Below, piece by piece: positions 52,214-61,756 of a DNA stretch of 64,000 nt. The stretch is from assembly GCF_003614925.1 (NCBI RefSeq), contig NZ_QYLP01000101.1, positions 62,001 to 126,000 on the forward strand. The letters run 5' to 3'. Within the stretch, counting starts at the first letter, position 1. Every line of letters begins with the position of its first letter. Both the position numbers and the translations under genes were made by a program. Source of the DNA: Arthrobacter celericrescens. GTDB lineage: Bacteria; Actinomycetota; Actinomycetes; Actinomycetales; Micrococcaceae. Under the pieces are notes generated by a model that was given only the letters and a program-made list of their open reading frames with translations, searched no databases and had not been told where the DNA came from.

Positions 52214-53344
52214 ATGACTACAGCAGCTAATCCGTCCGTTGGACTGGTCGGTTGGCGTGGCATGGTCGGCTCCGTCCTGATGCAGCGCATGCAGGACGAG
52301 GGCGACTTCGCCAACATCAACCCGGTGTTCTTCTCCACCTCGAACGCAGGAGGTGCCTCCCCGTCCTTCGCTGATGGGGCCGGCAAGCTCGAGAACGCGT
52401 TCGATATTGAGACGCTGGCGAAGCTGCCGATTATTGTCACCGCCCAGGGCGGCGACTACACCAAGCAGGTCCACGGCGAACTGCGCAGCCGCGGCTGGGA
52501 CGGCCTCTGGATCGACGCCGCCTCCACCCTTCGCATGAACGACGACTCGATCATCGTGCTGGACCCGATCAACCGCGACGTCATCGACAAGGGCCTCGCC
52601 AACGGCACCAAGGACTTCATCGGCGGCAACTGCACCGTGTCCTGCATGCTGATGGGCCTCGGCGGACTGTTCAAGAACGGCCTCGTCGAGTGGGGCACCT
52701 CGATGACCTACCAGGCGGCCTCCGGCGGCGGCGCCCGCCACATGCGCGAGCTCCTCAGCCAGTTCGGCACGCTCAACGCCGAAGTAAGCACCGAACTGGA
52801 CGACCCGGCGTCGGCCATCCTGGACATCGACCGCAAGGTCCTGGCCCACCAGCGCACCGACATCGACGCCACCCAGTTCGGCGTCCCTCTGGCCGGCTCC
52901 CTGATCCCCTGGATTGACGCCGACCTCGGCAATGGCCAGTCCAAGGAAGAGTGGAAGGCCGGGGTCGAAACCAACAAGATCCTGGGCACCTCCGACGAGA
53001 ACCGCATCATCATGGACGGCCTGTGCATCCGCATCGGTGCCATGCGTTCCCACTCCCAAGCCCTGACCCTCAAGCTGCGCGAGGACCTGTCCGTCGCGGA
53101 GATCGAGAAGCTCCTGGCCGAGGACAACGAGTGGGCCAAGGTGGTTGCGAACTCCAAGGAAGCCTCCATGGCGGATCTCACCCCGGTGGCTGCTTCCGGC
53201 ACCCTGGACATCCCGGTGGGCCGCATCCGCAAGCTCGAAATGGGACCGGAGTACATCAGCGCCTTCACCGTGGGCGACCAGCTCCTGTGGGGCGCGGCCG
53301 AGCCGCTGCGCCGCATGCTAAACATCGCCACCGGCACGCTCTAG
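52214..53344 (+). CDS. asd: Aspartate-semialdehyde dehydrogenase
   Basis: 376 residues, of the long (E. coli-like) class. It reduces aspartyl phosphate to the semialdehyde for Lys, Met, Thr and diaminopimelate synthesis. The nucleotide loop is [14 protein letters not shown]. The catalytic Cys lies in [13 protein letters not shown], and the active His is in the C-terminal half ([12 protein letters not shown]). The start is leaderless: TAAACT (52202-52207), six bases, ATG. A strong terminator follows. Confidence 0.96.
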   Translation: MTTAANPSVGLVGWRGMVGSVLMQRMQDEGDFANINPVFFSTSNAGGASPSFADGAGKLENAFDIETLAKLPIIVTAQGGDYTKQVHGELRSRGWDGLWIDAASTLRMNDDSIIVLDPINRDVIDKGLANGTKDFIGGNCTVSCMLMGLGGLFKNGLVEWGTSMTYQAASGGGARHMRELLSQFGTLNAEVSTELDDPASAILDIDRKVLAHQRTDIDATQFGVPLAGSLIPWIDADLGNGQSKEEWKAGVETNKILGTSDENRIIMDGLCIRIGAMRSHSQALTLKLREDLSVAEIEKLLAEDNEWAKVVANSKEASMADLTPVAASGTLDIPVGRIRKLEMGPEYISAFTVGDQLLWGAAEPLRRMLNIATGTL

Positions 53345-53363
53345 GCTGCCAGCGAAAGCACGC

Positions 53364-53405
53364 AAGCCAGGTCCCCGGCGGATTCTTCCGACGGGGACCT
53401 GGCTT
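53364..53405. terminator. Terminator between asd and the convergent winged-helix gene
   Basis: A 13-bp perfect stem (53364-53376 with 53393-53405) with a 16-base loop, followed by TT on the plus strand. It serves both genes. Confidence 0.85.
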
Positions 53406-53418
53406 TTCCCGGACCAGC

Positions 53419-54555
53419 TCAGCCCGCCATGAACTTCAGGTACTTCGCTGCCTGCACCTCGAAGGAGCGCACGGCCGCCGGCGGCAGCCCGTCGGCGTCG
53501 AAGGGTTCAGGCACGACGGCGGCATTGCGGCCGGTGCCGCTCCTCGCCCAGGTGCCCACCACCGATCCTCCGGCGACGATCATGCGTTTGAAGACCCCGT
53601 TGCCGCCGGGAACAACTTTCTGGGCGTGCTCCGGCGCGAGGACCAGGCTCCGGTCCTTGTAGCCGAGCAGGAACTGGTCGAATCCCGGCAAGGCGAGTAG
53701 CGTGCGGGCGCCGGGAACGCCGTCGTCGAGCAGGGAAGCCGTCTCCGGCGGCACCCAATAGGACGTGCCCCCGAACTCCAGCTCCACCAGCTGCCCGCTG
53801 ATCCGGCCGAGCGCGGCCTTCGCCTCCGCCTTGGGGATCTGCGTCCACCAGCAGAAGTCGTCCACGGTGGCCGGGCCGTGGCTGCGCAGGTACCGGTGCA
53901 GCAGCTCGGTGATGCCCTCGTCGCGGTCCAGTTCCCGCGACTTCGGAATCCATTCCCCAAACGGCATAAAAAGCTGCTGGCCGGCCGCCTTGCCGTTGCT
54001 GCCCGCCATCGGTCCTTGCACCAGCCAGGCGTGCAGGCACAGGGTCCCCAGCAGGTGGACGCCGCGCTGGGCCTTGGTGATCTGGCCGTTTTCCTCGAAG
54101 GCTTCGAAAAGCCGCTCGCGGGTGGCTCCGTCTCCTGAAGCCAGCAGTTCCCCGGCAATGTCCCGGCAGTGGGCGATGTCCTCACTGGAGATTCCCAGTT
54201 CGCGGTGCCGGCCGGCCATGGTCCGGACCATGCGCCCGCCGGTGATCTCCAGCATCCACCGCAGGTCCTGTGGCGGGACCAGGTGCAAGGTGCCACGGAA
54301 CGGCCACGAGCGCACTACGGTGCCCGAGTCCAGGGCCGCCCGCACATCCGATGCCGTGCTGCCGGGAACCCGTTGCCCCACCGCCCACAGGGCGGAGGCA
54401 AGGTCCTGGGCCTGCATGGCCGTCATGTGGCGCACGCACTCCTCCACCGAGGCGAAACCCGCAGGCTCCCCGGGCGCCCGGGCCAGCAGGCCCTGGCCGG
54501 CAAGCCTGAGGCGGCCCATCGTCTTGGCGGTGACACGGCTTTTCGCGGAGACCAT
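53419..54555 (-). CDS. Winged-helix DNA-binding protein (HTH_42, AlkZ/YcaQ-like)
   Basis: 378 residues of the HTH_42 superfamily, which includes the AlkZ/YcaQ DNA glycosylases. The Q-x-Q site of that group is present as MQAQD (about residues 46-50). The rest has the RGTLHLVPPQDLRWML and LLGYKDRS segments. It may remove crosslinked or alkylated bases, or be a DNA-binding protein of unknown role. The start is leaderless: TAGGAT (54567-54562), six bases, ATG. Confidence 0.82.
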   Translation of the reverse strand: MVSAKSRVTAKTMGRLRLAGQGLLARAPGEPAGFASVEECVRHMTAMQAQDLASALWAVGQRVPGSTASDVRAALDSGTVVRSWPFRGTLHLVPPQDLRWMLEITGGRMVRTMAGRHRELGISSEDIAHCRDIAGELLASGDGATRERLFEAFEENGQITKAQRGVHLLGTLCLHAWLVQGPMAGSNGKAAGQQLFMPFGEWIPKSRELDRDEGITELLHRYLRSHGPATVDDFCWWTQIPKAEAKAALGRISGQLVELEFGGTSYWVPPETASLLDDGVPGARTLLALPGFDQFLLGYKDRSLVLAPEHAQKVVPGGNGVFKRMIVAGGSVVGTWARSGTGRNAAVVPEPFDADGLPPAAVRSFEVQAAKYLKFMAG

Positions 54556-54626
54556 GCCCCCATCCTAGGGGCTGCTGCCCACCGGGCTTCCAGCCTTCGC
54601 ACAGCAGCTTTCCCTAGGGTGAAAGC

Positions 54627-55100
54627 ATGCTTTTCGGAGAGAGCGGTACGCTCCTACGGCCCCTGAGCCGGCGTTTGGCGGCCTTCGCCTGGGCTTTGGC
54701 CGGCGTCGGGCTGGTCTGCGGGCTGGCCGTCGCCGTCGGCTCGGGCGTGCGGCTCAGCCCGCCGATGCAGGCCGTACAGCTCGCGGGCCTCGCCGGGACC
54801 GCAGCCTCCGCCCTGTTTCTTGTCCTCGCCATCTGCACCCAGCCCGGCAGGGAACGGCAGGACCGGTCAGCGCGAAGCGGAACGGACGAACAGGCACGCG
54901 CCTTCCTGCTGGCCGCCGTCGTCATGCTGGTGGCGGTGGCAGGCTTCGCGGCCGCGGGCTGGGTCTCCCCCACGGGACCGTCGCCGCAAAGCACCGCGTT
55001 CAGCCAAGTCTTCCTGCTGGGGGCCGTGGATTGCGGCCTGACCTTCCTGCTGTTGAACAAGTCGACAGGCAAAGGGGCCCGGACACCGGAAAAGCCCTAG
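54627..55100 (+). CDS. Membrane protein with about four TM segments
   Basis: 157 residues, hydrophobic segments near 18-38, 50-70, 94-113 and 124-142. Between the second and third is a polar loop. The start is leaderless: TAGGGT (54615-54620), six bases, ATG. It is divergent from the winged-helix gene; its stop overlaps the convergent murB stop by four bases. Function unknown. Confidence 0.72.
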   Translation: MLFGESGTLLRPLSRRLAAFAWALAGVGLVCGLAVAVGSGVRLSPPMQAVQLAGLAGTAASALFLVLAICTQPGRERQDRSARSGTDEQARAFLLAAVVMLVAVAGFAAAGWVSPTGPSPQSTAFSQVFLLGAVDCGLTFLLLNKSTGKGARTPEKP

Positions 55101-56164
55101 AGTTCCAGCCCGATCAGCAGCGGTTCGGGGTGCAGTTCAATGCCGAAGCGTTCGACGACGCCGCGCCGCACCTCGCGCGCGACGGCCGCCATGTCTTCGG
55201 CGCTGGCGTTGCCGCGGTTGGTGATGGCCAGGGTGTGCTTGGTCGACAGGGACGCACGGCCGCCCGAGACGCTGCCGGCGTCGAGCCCGTAACCCTTGGC
55301 GAAACCGGCGTGCTCGATCAGCCAGGCCGCGGAGAGCTTCACCAGGCCGTCGGCACCGCCCGGATACTGCGGGGCACCCTCGGGAAGGGCCGTGGCGTCC
55401 GCGGCCGGGACCACCGGGTTCGTGAAGAAGGAGCCGGTGGAGTAGGTGTCGCGGTCCGCGGGGTCGAAGACCATTCCCTTGGAGGCGCGCAGGCGCAGGA
55501 CCTCGCGCCGCACGTCGTTGGCGTAGGCGCGTTTGCCGGGCTCGACCCCGAGGGCACGGGCGAGCTCAGCGTAACGGATGGGGGCGCTCATGCGGCCCAG
55601 CGGCAGCTGGAATTCGACCGTGAGCACCACGTACCGCGGCGAGCCCTGGGTGGTGGTCTGCTTGAGGATCGAGTCCCGGTAGGCGAACTTCAGCTCCGAA
55701 TTGCTGAAGGTCTTCACGGCATTGTTCTCGCGGTCCCAGGTGCGCACCGAAGCGATGGTCTGGGAGACATCGGCGCCATAGGCACCCACGTTCTGCACCG
55801 GCGTCGCGCCCGTTGCCCCGGGGATCCCGGAGAGCGCCTCGACGCCGGACCAGGCGTGCAGCACCGCATGCTCCACGAAGGCGTCCCAGTTGTGTCCGGC
55901 CTGGACCACCACCGACACACCGCCGCACGTGTCCTCGGCGCTCACCGTGAAGCCCTCGGAGGCGATCTTCAGGACGGTGCCGGGGTACCCGGAGTCGGCC
56001 ACCAGCAGGTTGGAGCCGCCGCCGACAATGAGCAGTTTCTCCCCCGCGGCGTCGGTGGAACGGACGGCTTCGATGATTTCCGCTTCACTGCGAGCCTCGA
56101 GATAGCGGGCGGCAGGTCCGCCTACGGCGGCAGTGGTCAGTTCGGAAAGCAGCGTCTGGGTCAC
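55097..56164 (-). CDS. murB: UDP-N-acetylenolpyruvoylglucosamine reductase
   Basis: 355 residues from the GTG at 56164. It makes UDP-MurNAc with NADPH and FAD. The FAD loop is LLIVGGGSNLLVAD, the catalytic Ser is in STGSFFTNPVV, and the C-terminal Glu is in HPEPLLIGLEL. The start is set by a leaderless layout: TAGACT (56176-56171), six bases, GTG; a TTG one codon earlier is unlikely. Confidence 0.95.
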   Translation of the reverse strand: MTQTLLSELTTAAVGGPAARYLEARSEAEIIEAVRSTDAAGEKLLIVGGGSNLLVADSGYPGTVLKIASEGFTVSAEDTCGGVSVVVQAGHNWDAFVEHAVLHAWSGVEALSGIPGATGATPVQNVGAYGADVSQTIASVRTWDRENNAVKTFSNSELKFAYRDSILKQTTTQGSPRYVVLTVEFQLPLGRMSAPIRYAELARALGVEPGKRAYANDVRREVLRLRASKGMVFDPADRDTYSTGSFFTNPVVPAADATALPEGAPQYPGGADGLVKLSAAWLIEHAGFAKGYGLDAGSVSGGRASLSTKHTLAITNRGNASAEDMAAVAREVRRGVVERFGIELHPEPLLIGLEL

Positions 56165-56173
56165 CAATCGAGT

Positions 56174-57499
56174 CTAGCCTGCGGCCGGTACCGGCCGTTT
56201 CCGCAGGACCGGGGCCAGGACGAAGCTCAACGCCTGGAACAGCAGCACCACCAGCAGGGACTGCAGGATCCCGAAGTGCTGGCCGAGGAAGCCCAGCACG
56301 GGCGGGCCGCAGAGGAAGGCGCCGTACGCAATGGTCGAGGCCACCGAGACCCGGGCCGCCGCGTGGACGGGGTCGTCGGCCGCGGCGGACATGCCCACCG
56401 GGAAACCCAGGGACGTGCCCAGGCCCCATAGTCCAAGGCCCACGAAGGCGATCACCGGCACCGGCGCGAACACGAACGTCGCCACCCCTACAAAGGCCGT
56501 GGCCGCGCAGCAGCGCATGACGGCGACCCGGCCGAAGCGGTCCAGCAGGAAGGTCCCTGCGAACCGGCCCACGGTCATGAAGGTGACGAAGACGCCGTAG
56601 CCGGCAGCACCCGCCGCCTCGCTCTGGCCGTGGCCGTCAGCCAATGCGAGCGCCGCCCAGTCGCCCGCCGCGCCTTCCGACAGCGCCAGGCCAAGCACCA
56701 TCAGCCCGAGCAGCACCGTGCGGCGTTCCCGCCAGGCCATGGCGACCAGGCGCTTGCCGTGCAGCGACGCGGCTTCCGAGGCCAGGGCAGGGTTGATGAT
56801 CGGCAGCGGACCCGTGGTGGGGTCCTCGAAGGTATCCGTCTTCCGGGGGCGCACGGGCTTGCGTTGCAGGGCCGCTCCGCTCCGGCCGGCGCTTTCGCGG
56901 TCCGCCCGGAAGGACAGGCTGGCGGTCAGCACCGCGACGATCGCGACCGCGCCCACCAGGCCCAGATGCCACGCCACGGACAGCTTCGCGGCGGCAGCCC
57001 AGGCCCCCAACGCGGCCCCGGCCACCGTGCCCAGGCTGAATGAACCGTGCAGCCAGGGCATCACGAACTTGCCCAGCGCCCGCTCCACTGCCGCACCCTC
57101 GACGTTCAGGGCAGTGTTGTAGCAGCCGTTCGCCAGGCCTAGCAGCGCAAGGCCGCACGCGGCCACCACCAGGCTGGAGAGCACCGAGGTGCCCAGGCCC
57201 AGCAGGAACAGGCCGCTGCCGCTCAGCACGCAGGCGATCCGCGCTGCGCGGGCCGAACCGAGCCGCAGCACCACCAGCCCGGAGACGGACACAGAAGTGA
57301 AGGAGGCCGCCGTCAGGCAGAGCAGGATGAGCCCGACGGCGGCCGGAGTGAGTTCCAGCCCGTTCCGCACCGCCGGGAGGCGGGAGACCCAGGACGCGGC
57401 GGCGATGCCGCTGGCCCCGTACGCAGCCATGACAGCAAAGCGCCACCGCGCAATGTCTGCCGCGGTGGCGCCTTCGCCTCGTTCAAGGATGGTGTTCAA
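56174..57499 (-). CDS. MFS transporter
   Basis: 441 residues with about 12 membrane segments and a central cytosolic loop rich in charged residues. Family-like parts are GLALLGLANGCYNTALNVEGAAVERALG and MPWLHGSFSLGTVAGAALG. Related proteins such as YbjJ are sugar or drug efflux carriers; the substrate here is not known. Its start overlaps the HadB stop by four bases, so the three form an operon. Confidence 0.88.
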   Translation of the reverse strand: MNTILERGEGATAADIARWRFAVMAAYGASGIAAASWVSRLPAVRNGLELTPAAVGLILLCLTAASFTSVSVSGLVVLRLGSARAARIACVLSGSGLFLLGLGTSVLSSLVVAACGLALLGLANGCYNTALNVEGAAVERALGKFVMPWLHGSFSLGTVAGAALGAWAAAAKLSVAWHLGLVGAVAIVAVLTASLSFRADRESAGRSGAALQRKPVRPRKTDTFEDPTTGPLPIINPALASEAASLHGKRLVAMAWRERRTVLLGLMVLGLALSEGAAGDWAALALADGHGQSEAAGAAGYGVFVTFMTVGRFAGTFLLDRFGRVAVMRCCAATAFVGVATFVFAPVPVIAFVGLGLWGLGTSLGFPVGMSAAADDPVHAAARVSVASTIAYGAFLCGPPVLGFLGQHFGILQSLLVVLLFQALSFVLAPVLRKRPVPAAG

Positions 57500-57933
57500 G
57501 CGAGCTTCACAACTGCTTGGGACTTCATCAGGACCTTCTGTCCTTCGAACGTAACGGTGAGGTCGATGCGCGCGGTTCCGGCGTCGGCGTCGAGGGCTCC
57601 CACCACGCCGGCCACCTCGATCACGGCACCGGGCTCGCCGGTGCCGGTGGTGTCGGTGACCAGGACGGGCTTGGTGAACCGCGTCTGGTAATCGACGACG
57701 GCGGCCGGGTCGCCGGCCCAGTCGCTCACCAACTGCACGGCCGAACCCATGGTGAACATGCCGTGGGCGATCACCCCGGGCAGGTCCACGCCGGTGGCGA
57801 AGGCTTCGTTCCAGTGGATCGGGTTGAAGTCACCGGAGGCGCCCGCGTACTTCACCAGGTCCTGGCGGGTGACGTCGATGCTGCGCTTGCCGATTTCCTG
57901 GCCGACAGTGAGGTCTTCGAATTTCAGGCTCAT
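57496..57933 (-). CDS. MaoC-type dehydratase, HadB-like
   Basis: 145 residues with the complete hydratase 2 site: YAGASGDFNPIHWNEAFA (catalytic Asp and His). It should form a heterodimer with its upstream neighbour to dehydrate (3R)-hydroxyacyl thioesters, like mycobacterial HadA/HadB (family knowledge). It starts two bases after its partner's stop and overlaps the MFS start. Confidence 0.9.
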   Translation of the reverse strand: MSLKFEDLTVGQEIGKRSIDVTRQDLVKYAGASGDFNPIHWNEAFATGVDLPGVIAHGMFTMGSAVQLVSDWAGDPAAVVDYQTRFTKPVLVTDTTGTGEPGAVIEVAGVVGALDADAGTARIDLTVTFEGQKVLMKSQAVVKLA

Positions 57934-57935
57934 GC

Positions 57936-58397
57936 TTACTGTCCCTCTCCGCGGACCAGGATGGACGAGGTGGTGGTGGCCACGGGGTTGCGCTGCAGGT
58001 CATCGCCCAGCGTGAAGATTTCGGCGCGGGTAGTGATCATGGCGCCGCCGCCCATGGCACGGACGCCGTCGACATGCAGTTCGGCGCGCAGCTCGTCTCC
58101 GGCAATGATGGCGCGGTGGTGGGTGAAGCGCTGGTCGGCGTGGACCACGCGGCTGAAATCGATGCCGGCCTCCGGGTCCTCGATCAGCTGGGCGTCGGCG
58201 CGCTGGGCCACGATGATGGCGAAGGTGGGCGGCGCCACGAGGTCGCTGTGGCCGAGCGCCCTGGCGGCCTCGACGTCGAAGTGGGCAGGGTGGGTGGCCT
58301 TGACCGCCCGGGCGAACTCCCGGATCTTCTCGCGGCCGACGTCGTACACCTCAGCGGCAGGGTAGCTGCGGCCCTGCAGGTCGGGATTGATTGTCAT
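57936..58397 (-). CDS. MaoC N-terminal-domain protein, HadA-like
   Basis: 153 residues from the ATG at 58397 (MTINPDLQGRSYPA). AAGG lies eight bases upstream; a longer frame to 58484 overlaps the divergent regulator. It has the hot-dog fold segments VGREKIREFARAVKATHPAH and FAIIVAQRADAQL, but lacks the D-x-N-P-x-H catalytic string. That fits the structural partner HadA. The pair is divergent from arsR. Confidence 0.88.
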   Translation of the reverse strand: MTINPDLQGRSYPAAEVYDVGREKIREFARAVKATHPAHFDVEAARALGHSDLVAPPTFAIIVAQRADAQLIEDPEAGIDFSRVVHADQRFTHHRAIIAGDELRAELHVDGVRAMGGGAMITTRAEIFTLGDDLQRNPVATTTSSILVRGEGQ

Positions 58398-58468
58398 GGG
58401 ATCAACCTTAACGGGCAAAGGAACTGCAACGGCAGTTGTGAAGGCGGCCCGGGGTTTACAAGGTCGAT

Positions 58469-58484
58469 ATGATGAATCCATCAT
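58469..58484. promoter_or_regulatory. Palindromic operator candidate before arsR
   Basis: Perfect inverted repeat ATGATG-AATC-CATCAT. It covers an alternative ATG at 58469, 27 bases before the chosen start. ArsR-type regulators bind such short imperfect palindromes (family knowledge); it could be the site for this ArsR. Confidence 0.45.
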
Positions 58485-58510
58485 TCCATCAATCGAAGGA
58501 CAGCAAGGCC

Positions 58511-58906
58511 ATGTATTCAGCCGCGCAGGCGCCCTTGTATGAGATCAAGGCCAACCTGTTCAAGGGCCTGGCGCATCCGGCGAGGATCAGGGTGTTGGAG
58601 TTGCTCGCCGCTGCGCCCGATTCCACGGCGCCGGTCAGCTACCTGCTGGCCGAAACCGGCCTGGAGGCCTCCCACCTGTCCCAGCACCTGGCTACGCTCC
58701 GCAAGCACGGTGTGGTGACGTCCAGCCGGAGCGCCAACGCCGTGCATTACACGCTCGCACATCCCAAGATCGCCGAACTGTTGGCCATTGCCCGGACGTT
58801 CCTCCTGGACACCCTTGCCGGTTCGCGGGAGCAACTGCAGCTCGCCGAGCAACTGCCGGACGTCGCGGCAGCCGCTGCGGCCGCATCCGGGGAAGCCGCA
58901 TCATGA
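58511..58906 (+). CDS. ArsR-family regulator
   Basis: 131 residues from the ATG at 58511 (MYSAAQAPLYEIKANLF), the start conserved in related proteins. An alternative ATG at 58469 adds 14 residues. The winged helix has HPARIRVLELLA and LSQHLATLRKHGVVTSSRSAN. No Cys pair for metal binding is visible, so the signal is unknown. It overlaps the SulP start by four bases. Confidence 0.88.
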   Translation: MYSAAQAPLYEIKANLFKGLAHPARIRVLELLAAAPDSTAPVSYLLAETGLEASHLSQHLATLRKHGVVTSSRSANAVHYTLAHPKIAELLAIARTFLLDTLAGSREQLQLAEQLPDVAAAAAAASGEAAS

Positions 58907-60558
58907 AACTGCGTGGGCTGCTCCCCGCACGTTCCGACTACGCCGGCCTGCGTACCTCCTGGCGGGCGGACCTGCTTTCCGGAATCACCGTGGGAATCGT
59001 GGCGCTCCCCCTTGCCCTGGCCTTCGGGGTGAGCTCGGGCGTGGGCGCCGAGGCCGGCCTCATCACCGCCGTGGTGGCGGGACTCGTGGCGGCGGTGATG
59101 GGCGGTTCCAACGTGCAGGTTTCGGGCCCCACCGGCGCGATGGTGGTGGTGCTTGCGCCGATCGTGGCCACACATGGCGCAGGGGTTGTCGCCGTGGTCT
59201 CGGTCCTGGCTGGCATCCTTGTCTGCCTGCTGGGAATCAGCCGGCTCGGACGGGCCGTTTCACTCATCCCGTGGCCGGTGGTGGAAGGCTTCACGCTTGG
59301 TATCGCGGCGATCATCTTCCTCCAGCAGGTTCCGCTCGCCACCGGCACCGCCGCCATCCCCGGCCACAACACGCTGCTGGCCGCCGTGGAAGCCGCCGGA
59401 GCGGCGAAACTGCCCGTTCTCCTGCAGACGCTAGCCGTAGTGGCGGCGGTTGCCGCCGTCATGCTCCTTGTACCGAGGATCCACCGCTCGCTCCCCGCGA
59501 GCCTCCTGGCCGTGGTCCTGGCAACCGCCGCCGCGGAATTGCTCCGACTGGACATCCCGCGCATTGGCGAACTGCCGCACTCGCTTCCTGTCCCCGCGGT
59601 TCCGTCCGTCGATCCGGCGGCGTTGGGCAGTTTGCTCATGCCCGCCGTCGCCGTCGCCGTGCTGGCCGCTATCGAGTCGCTGCTGTCCGCCCGCGTGGCG
59701 ACCGGCCTGAAGGGTCCGGACGGCAGGCCCACCGGCCCCTACAACCCGGACCGCGAACTTGCCGGCCAGGGCCTGGCCTCCATCGCGGCAGGGTTCTTCG
59801 GCGGCATGCCCGCGACCGGCGCGATCGCCCGGACTGCCGTGAACGTCAGGTCCGGGGCCCGCACCCGGGCGGCGGCCGTCGTCCATGCGCTGGTGCTGCT
59901 GGCTACCATCTATTTCGCCGCCGGCTTCGTGGGCCGCATCCCGCTGGCGGCGCTGGGCGGGATCCTGATGGTCACCGCCACACGGATGGTGTCGCGCCGG
60001 ACGGTCTCTGCAATCCTGCGGTCCACGCGCTCGGATGCCGCGGCGTTCGCCGTCACGGCCGTCATCACCGTCGCCTTCGACCTGATCGTCGCCATCCAGA
60101 TCGGCCTGGCCGTCACCGCGGTCCTGACCTTGCGGAAGGTCGCGTCACTGACGGGCGTGCGGCGCGAGAAGATCCCGGGCACCGCGCACGACGGCGACGA
60201 ACACATCGCCGTGTTCACCCTGGACGGTGCCATGTTCTTCGGTGCCGCCGAACGCGTGCTGCAGGACATCAGCCAGGTACGGGACATCGAGGTTGCCGTC
60301 ATCCGGCTGTCGCAGTTGAAGATGCTGGACGCCACCGGGGCGCACGCGCTGGTGGATGTGGTCTCCGCGCTCGAACTGCGTGGCGTCACCGTACTCATCA
60401 AGGGGGTGCAGCCCGAGCACCTGTCCTTGGTGACGAACGTCGGGGTGATCCGCTCGCTGCGGCACCACAAGCACCTGTTCACCGAACTGGAACCGGCGAT
60501 CGAGCATGCCCGGAGCCATGTCCGCCGGAACGCCGAAGCGCGGGCCGCTGCCTCCTGA
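58903..60558 (+). CDS. SulP-family anion transporter with STAS domain
   Basis: 551 residues. The membrane part (about 25-390) carries the SulP mark QVSGPTGAMVVVL and the PYNPDRELAGQG segment. The C-terminal STAS domain has LDATGAHALVDV (the Ser/Thr position of anti-sigma-like sites). It carries sulfate, bicarbonate or a dicarboxylate; which one cannot be told. ArsR lies directly upstream and probably controls it. Confidence 0.9.
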   Translation: MKLRGLLPARSDYAGLRTSWRADLLSGITVGIVALPLALAFGVSSGVGAEAGLITAVVAGLVAAVMGGSNVQVSGPTGAMVVVLAPIVATHGAGVVAVVSVLAGILVCLLGISRLGRAVSLIPWPVVEGFTLGIAAIIFLQQVPLATGTAAIPGHNTLLAAVEAAGAAKLPVLLQTLAVVAAVAAVMLLVPRIHRSLPASLLAVVLATAAAELLRLDIPRIGELPHSLPVPAVPSVDPAALGSLLMPAVAVAVLAAIESLLSARVATGLKGPDGRPTGPYNPDRELAGQGLASIAAGFFGGMPATGAIARTAVNVRSGARTRAAAVVHALVLLATIYFAAGFVGRIPLAALGGILMVTATRMVSRRTVSAILRSTRSDAAAFAVTAVITVAFDLIVAIQIGLAVTAVLTLRKVASLTGVRREKIPGTAHDGDEHIAVFTLDGAMFFGAAERVLQDISQVRDIEVAVIRLSQLKMLDATGAHALVDVVSALELRGVTVLIKGVQPEHLSLVTNVGVIRSLRHHKHLFTELEPAIEHARSHVRRNAEARAAAS

Positions 60559-60571
60559 GCGTTCCCGGAAA

Positions 60572-60793
60572 CTACTTCCTGAGCGTCTTGCGGATCTGCT
60601 GCCCGCGCACCACGAGGCCCACGACGTGCAGCACCAGGCCCAGGCCGATCACGCCGAGGGAGGCGAAGGCCATGCCTTTGTTGTGGGTGGTGTTGCCAAC
60701 GATGGTGAGGATGATCCCGACGGCGATCAGGCCCATCGCGCTGAAGACCAGCGTCTTGTAGGTGGTGGAGGCGGTGGCCCAGAATTCGTTCAC
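60572..60793 (-). CDS. Small two-TM membrane protein
   Basis: 73 residues with two membrane helices (about 13-33 and 42-62) and a basic tail. Start at GTG 60793 in the leaderless layout: TAAACT (60805-60800), six bases, GTG. It converges on sulP. Family unknown to me. Confidence 0.75.
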   Translation of the reverse strand: MNEFWATASTTYKTLVFSAMGLIAVGIILTIVGNTTHNKGMAFASLGVIGLGLVLHVVGLVVRGQQIRKTLRK

Positions 60794-60809
60794 GCAGCCA
60801 GTTTAGCGA

Positions 60810-61754
60810 TCAGAACAGGGAGTCCTGGAGCGCCGGGACGTCCGTGCGGTAGTCCCCGAATTCGATCCGGCGGCCCTTGAGCGCTCCCAGGCCGGCGATG
60901 AATCCTGACTCTTCGCCCGGCAGGGACACCAGCGCGGTGGCGCCGCTCAGGGAGCGGACCGTGAAGCCGTGGGCGCCGCCGTCGAAGGCCTCGGGATAAG
61001 GATGCCGCCTCCCGGAGCCGGAAAGCCCGCAGGCTTCGGCCGCGAAGGCGGGCCGCTGCCACTCTTCCTCCACGGTGGAGAAACCGCCCAGGGCGAGCCC
61101 GTCCAGAAGCTCGCGCGTGCGGGCGGCGGCCCGTTTGTTGATGGCGGAAAGTTCGACGTCGGCCAGCGGCTCGAGCAGGGACGCCGCCTTCGCGGTGGAC
61201 CTGACGAGCTGGACCGTCCCGAGTTCCTGCGTGACGAGGTCTTCGAGGATGCGCACCACGCGGCCGTCCTCGGCATGGGCCACGTAGGTGGCCCGCACGG
61301 CGCCCTGCTCGGCGAGCCGCTGCCATTTGCGCACGGCCGAGGCCGTGCCCACTTTCGTGGCGCCGCCGGCGAAGGTGGCCAGGTAGAGCCAGTGCGGCTG
61401 CATCAGGTAGGAACGCAGTCCCGCCGGCACGGAGCCGCCCCGGTGGAAGTCATGCATCAGCCGGAAGTCGTCGCGGGCAAAGCATGGTCCGCACTGCTTG
61501 CCCCGTTCGGCGGGCGCCGCGTCCGGGCAGGGCACGTGGCGGCGATCCTGCGGTCCGTGGACCTTGCTGTGGCCCAGGCACCAGAGCCCTGCGAGCACGC
61601 GGAAGCCCAGGCCGCCGCCGGCGGCCAGGGGAACATCGCCCGCCTCTCCGGACGGTGCGCGCAGGCGCAGCGCCGGGGACCCGCCGTCGGGCATTCCCGC
61701 CGACGACGCGTCCTGTGTCACCGGACCATCCCAGGCGACGCCGTGCACCAGCAT
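60810..61754 (-). CDS. DUF2797 protein
   Basis: 314 residues. The middle has a Cys/His-rich part (CPDAAPAERGKQCGPCFARDDFRLMHDFHRGG) that may bind zinc. QPHWLYLATFAGGATKVGTASAVRKWQRLAEQG follows, the mark of DUF2797. The function is not known. It starts two bases after the CitE-like gene stop and is in that transcript. Confidence 0.8.
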   Translation of the reverse strand: MLVHGVAWDGPVTQDASSAGMPDGGSPALRLRAPSGEAGDVPLAAGGGLGFRVLAGLWCLGHSKVHGPQDRRHVPCPDAAPAERGKQCGPCFARDDFRLMHDFHRGGSVPAGLRSYLMQPHWLYLATFAGGATKVGTASAVRKWQRLAEQGAVRATYVAHAEDGRVVRILEDLVTQELGTVQLVRSTAKAASLLEPLADVELSAINKRAAARTRELLDGLALGGFSTVEEEWQRPAFAAEACGLSGSGRRHPYPEAFDGGAHGFTVRSLSGATALVSLPGEESGFIAGLGALKGRRIEFGDYRTDVPALQDSLF

Positions 61755-61756
61755 GG

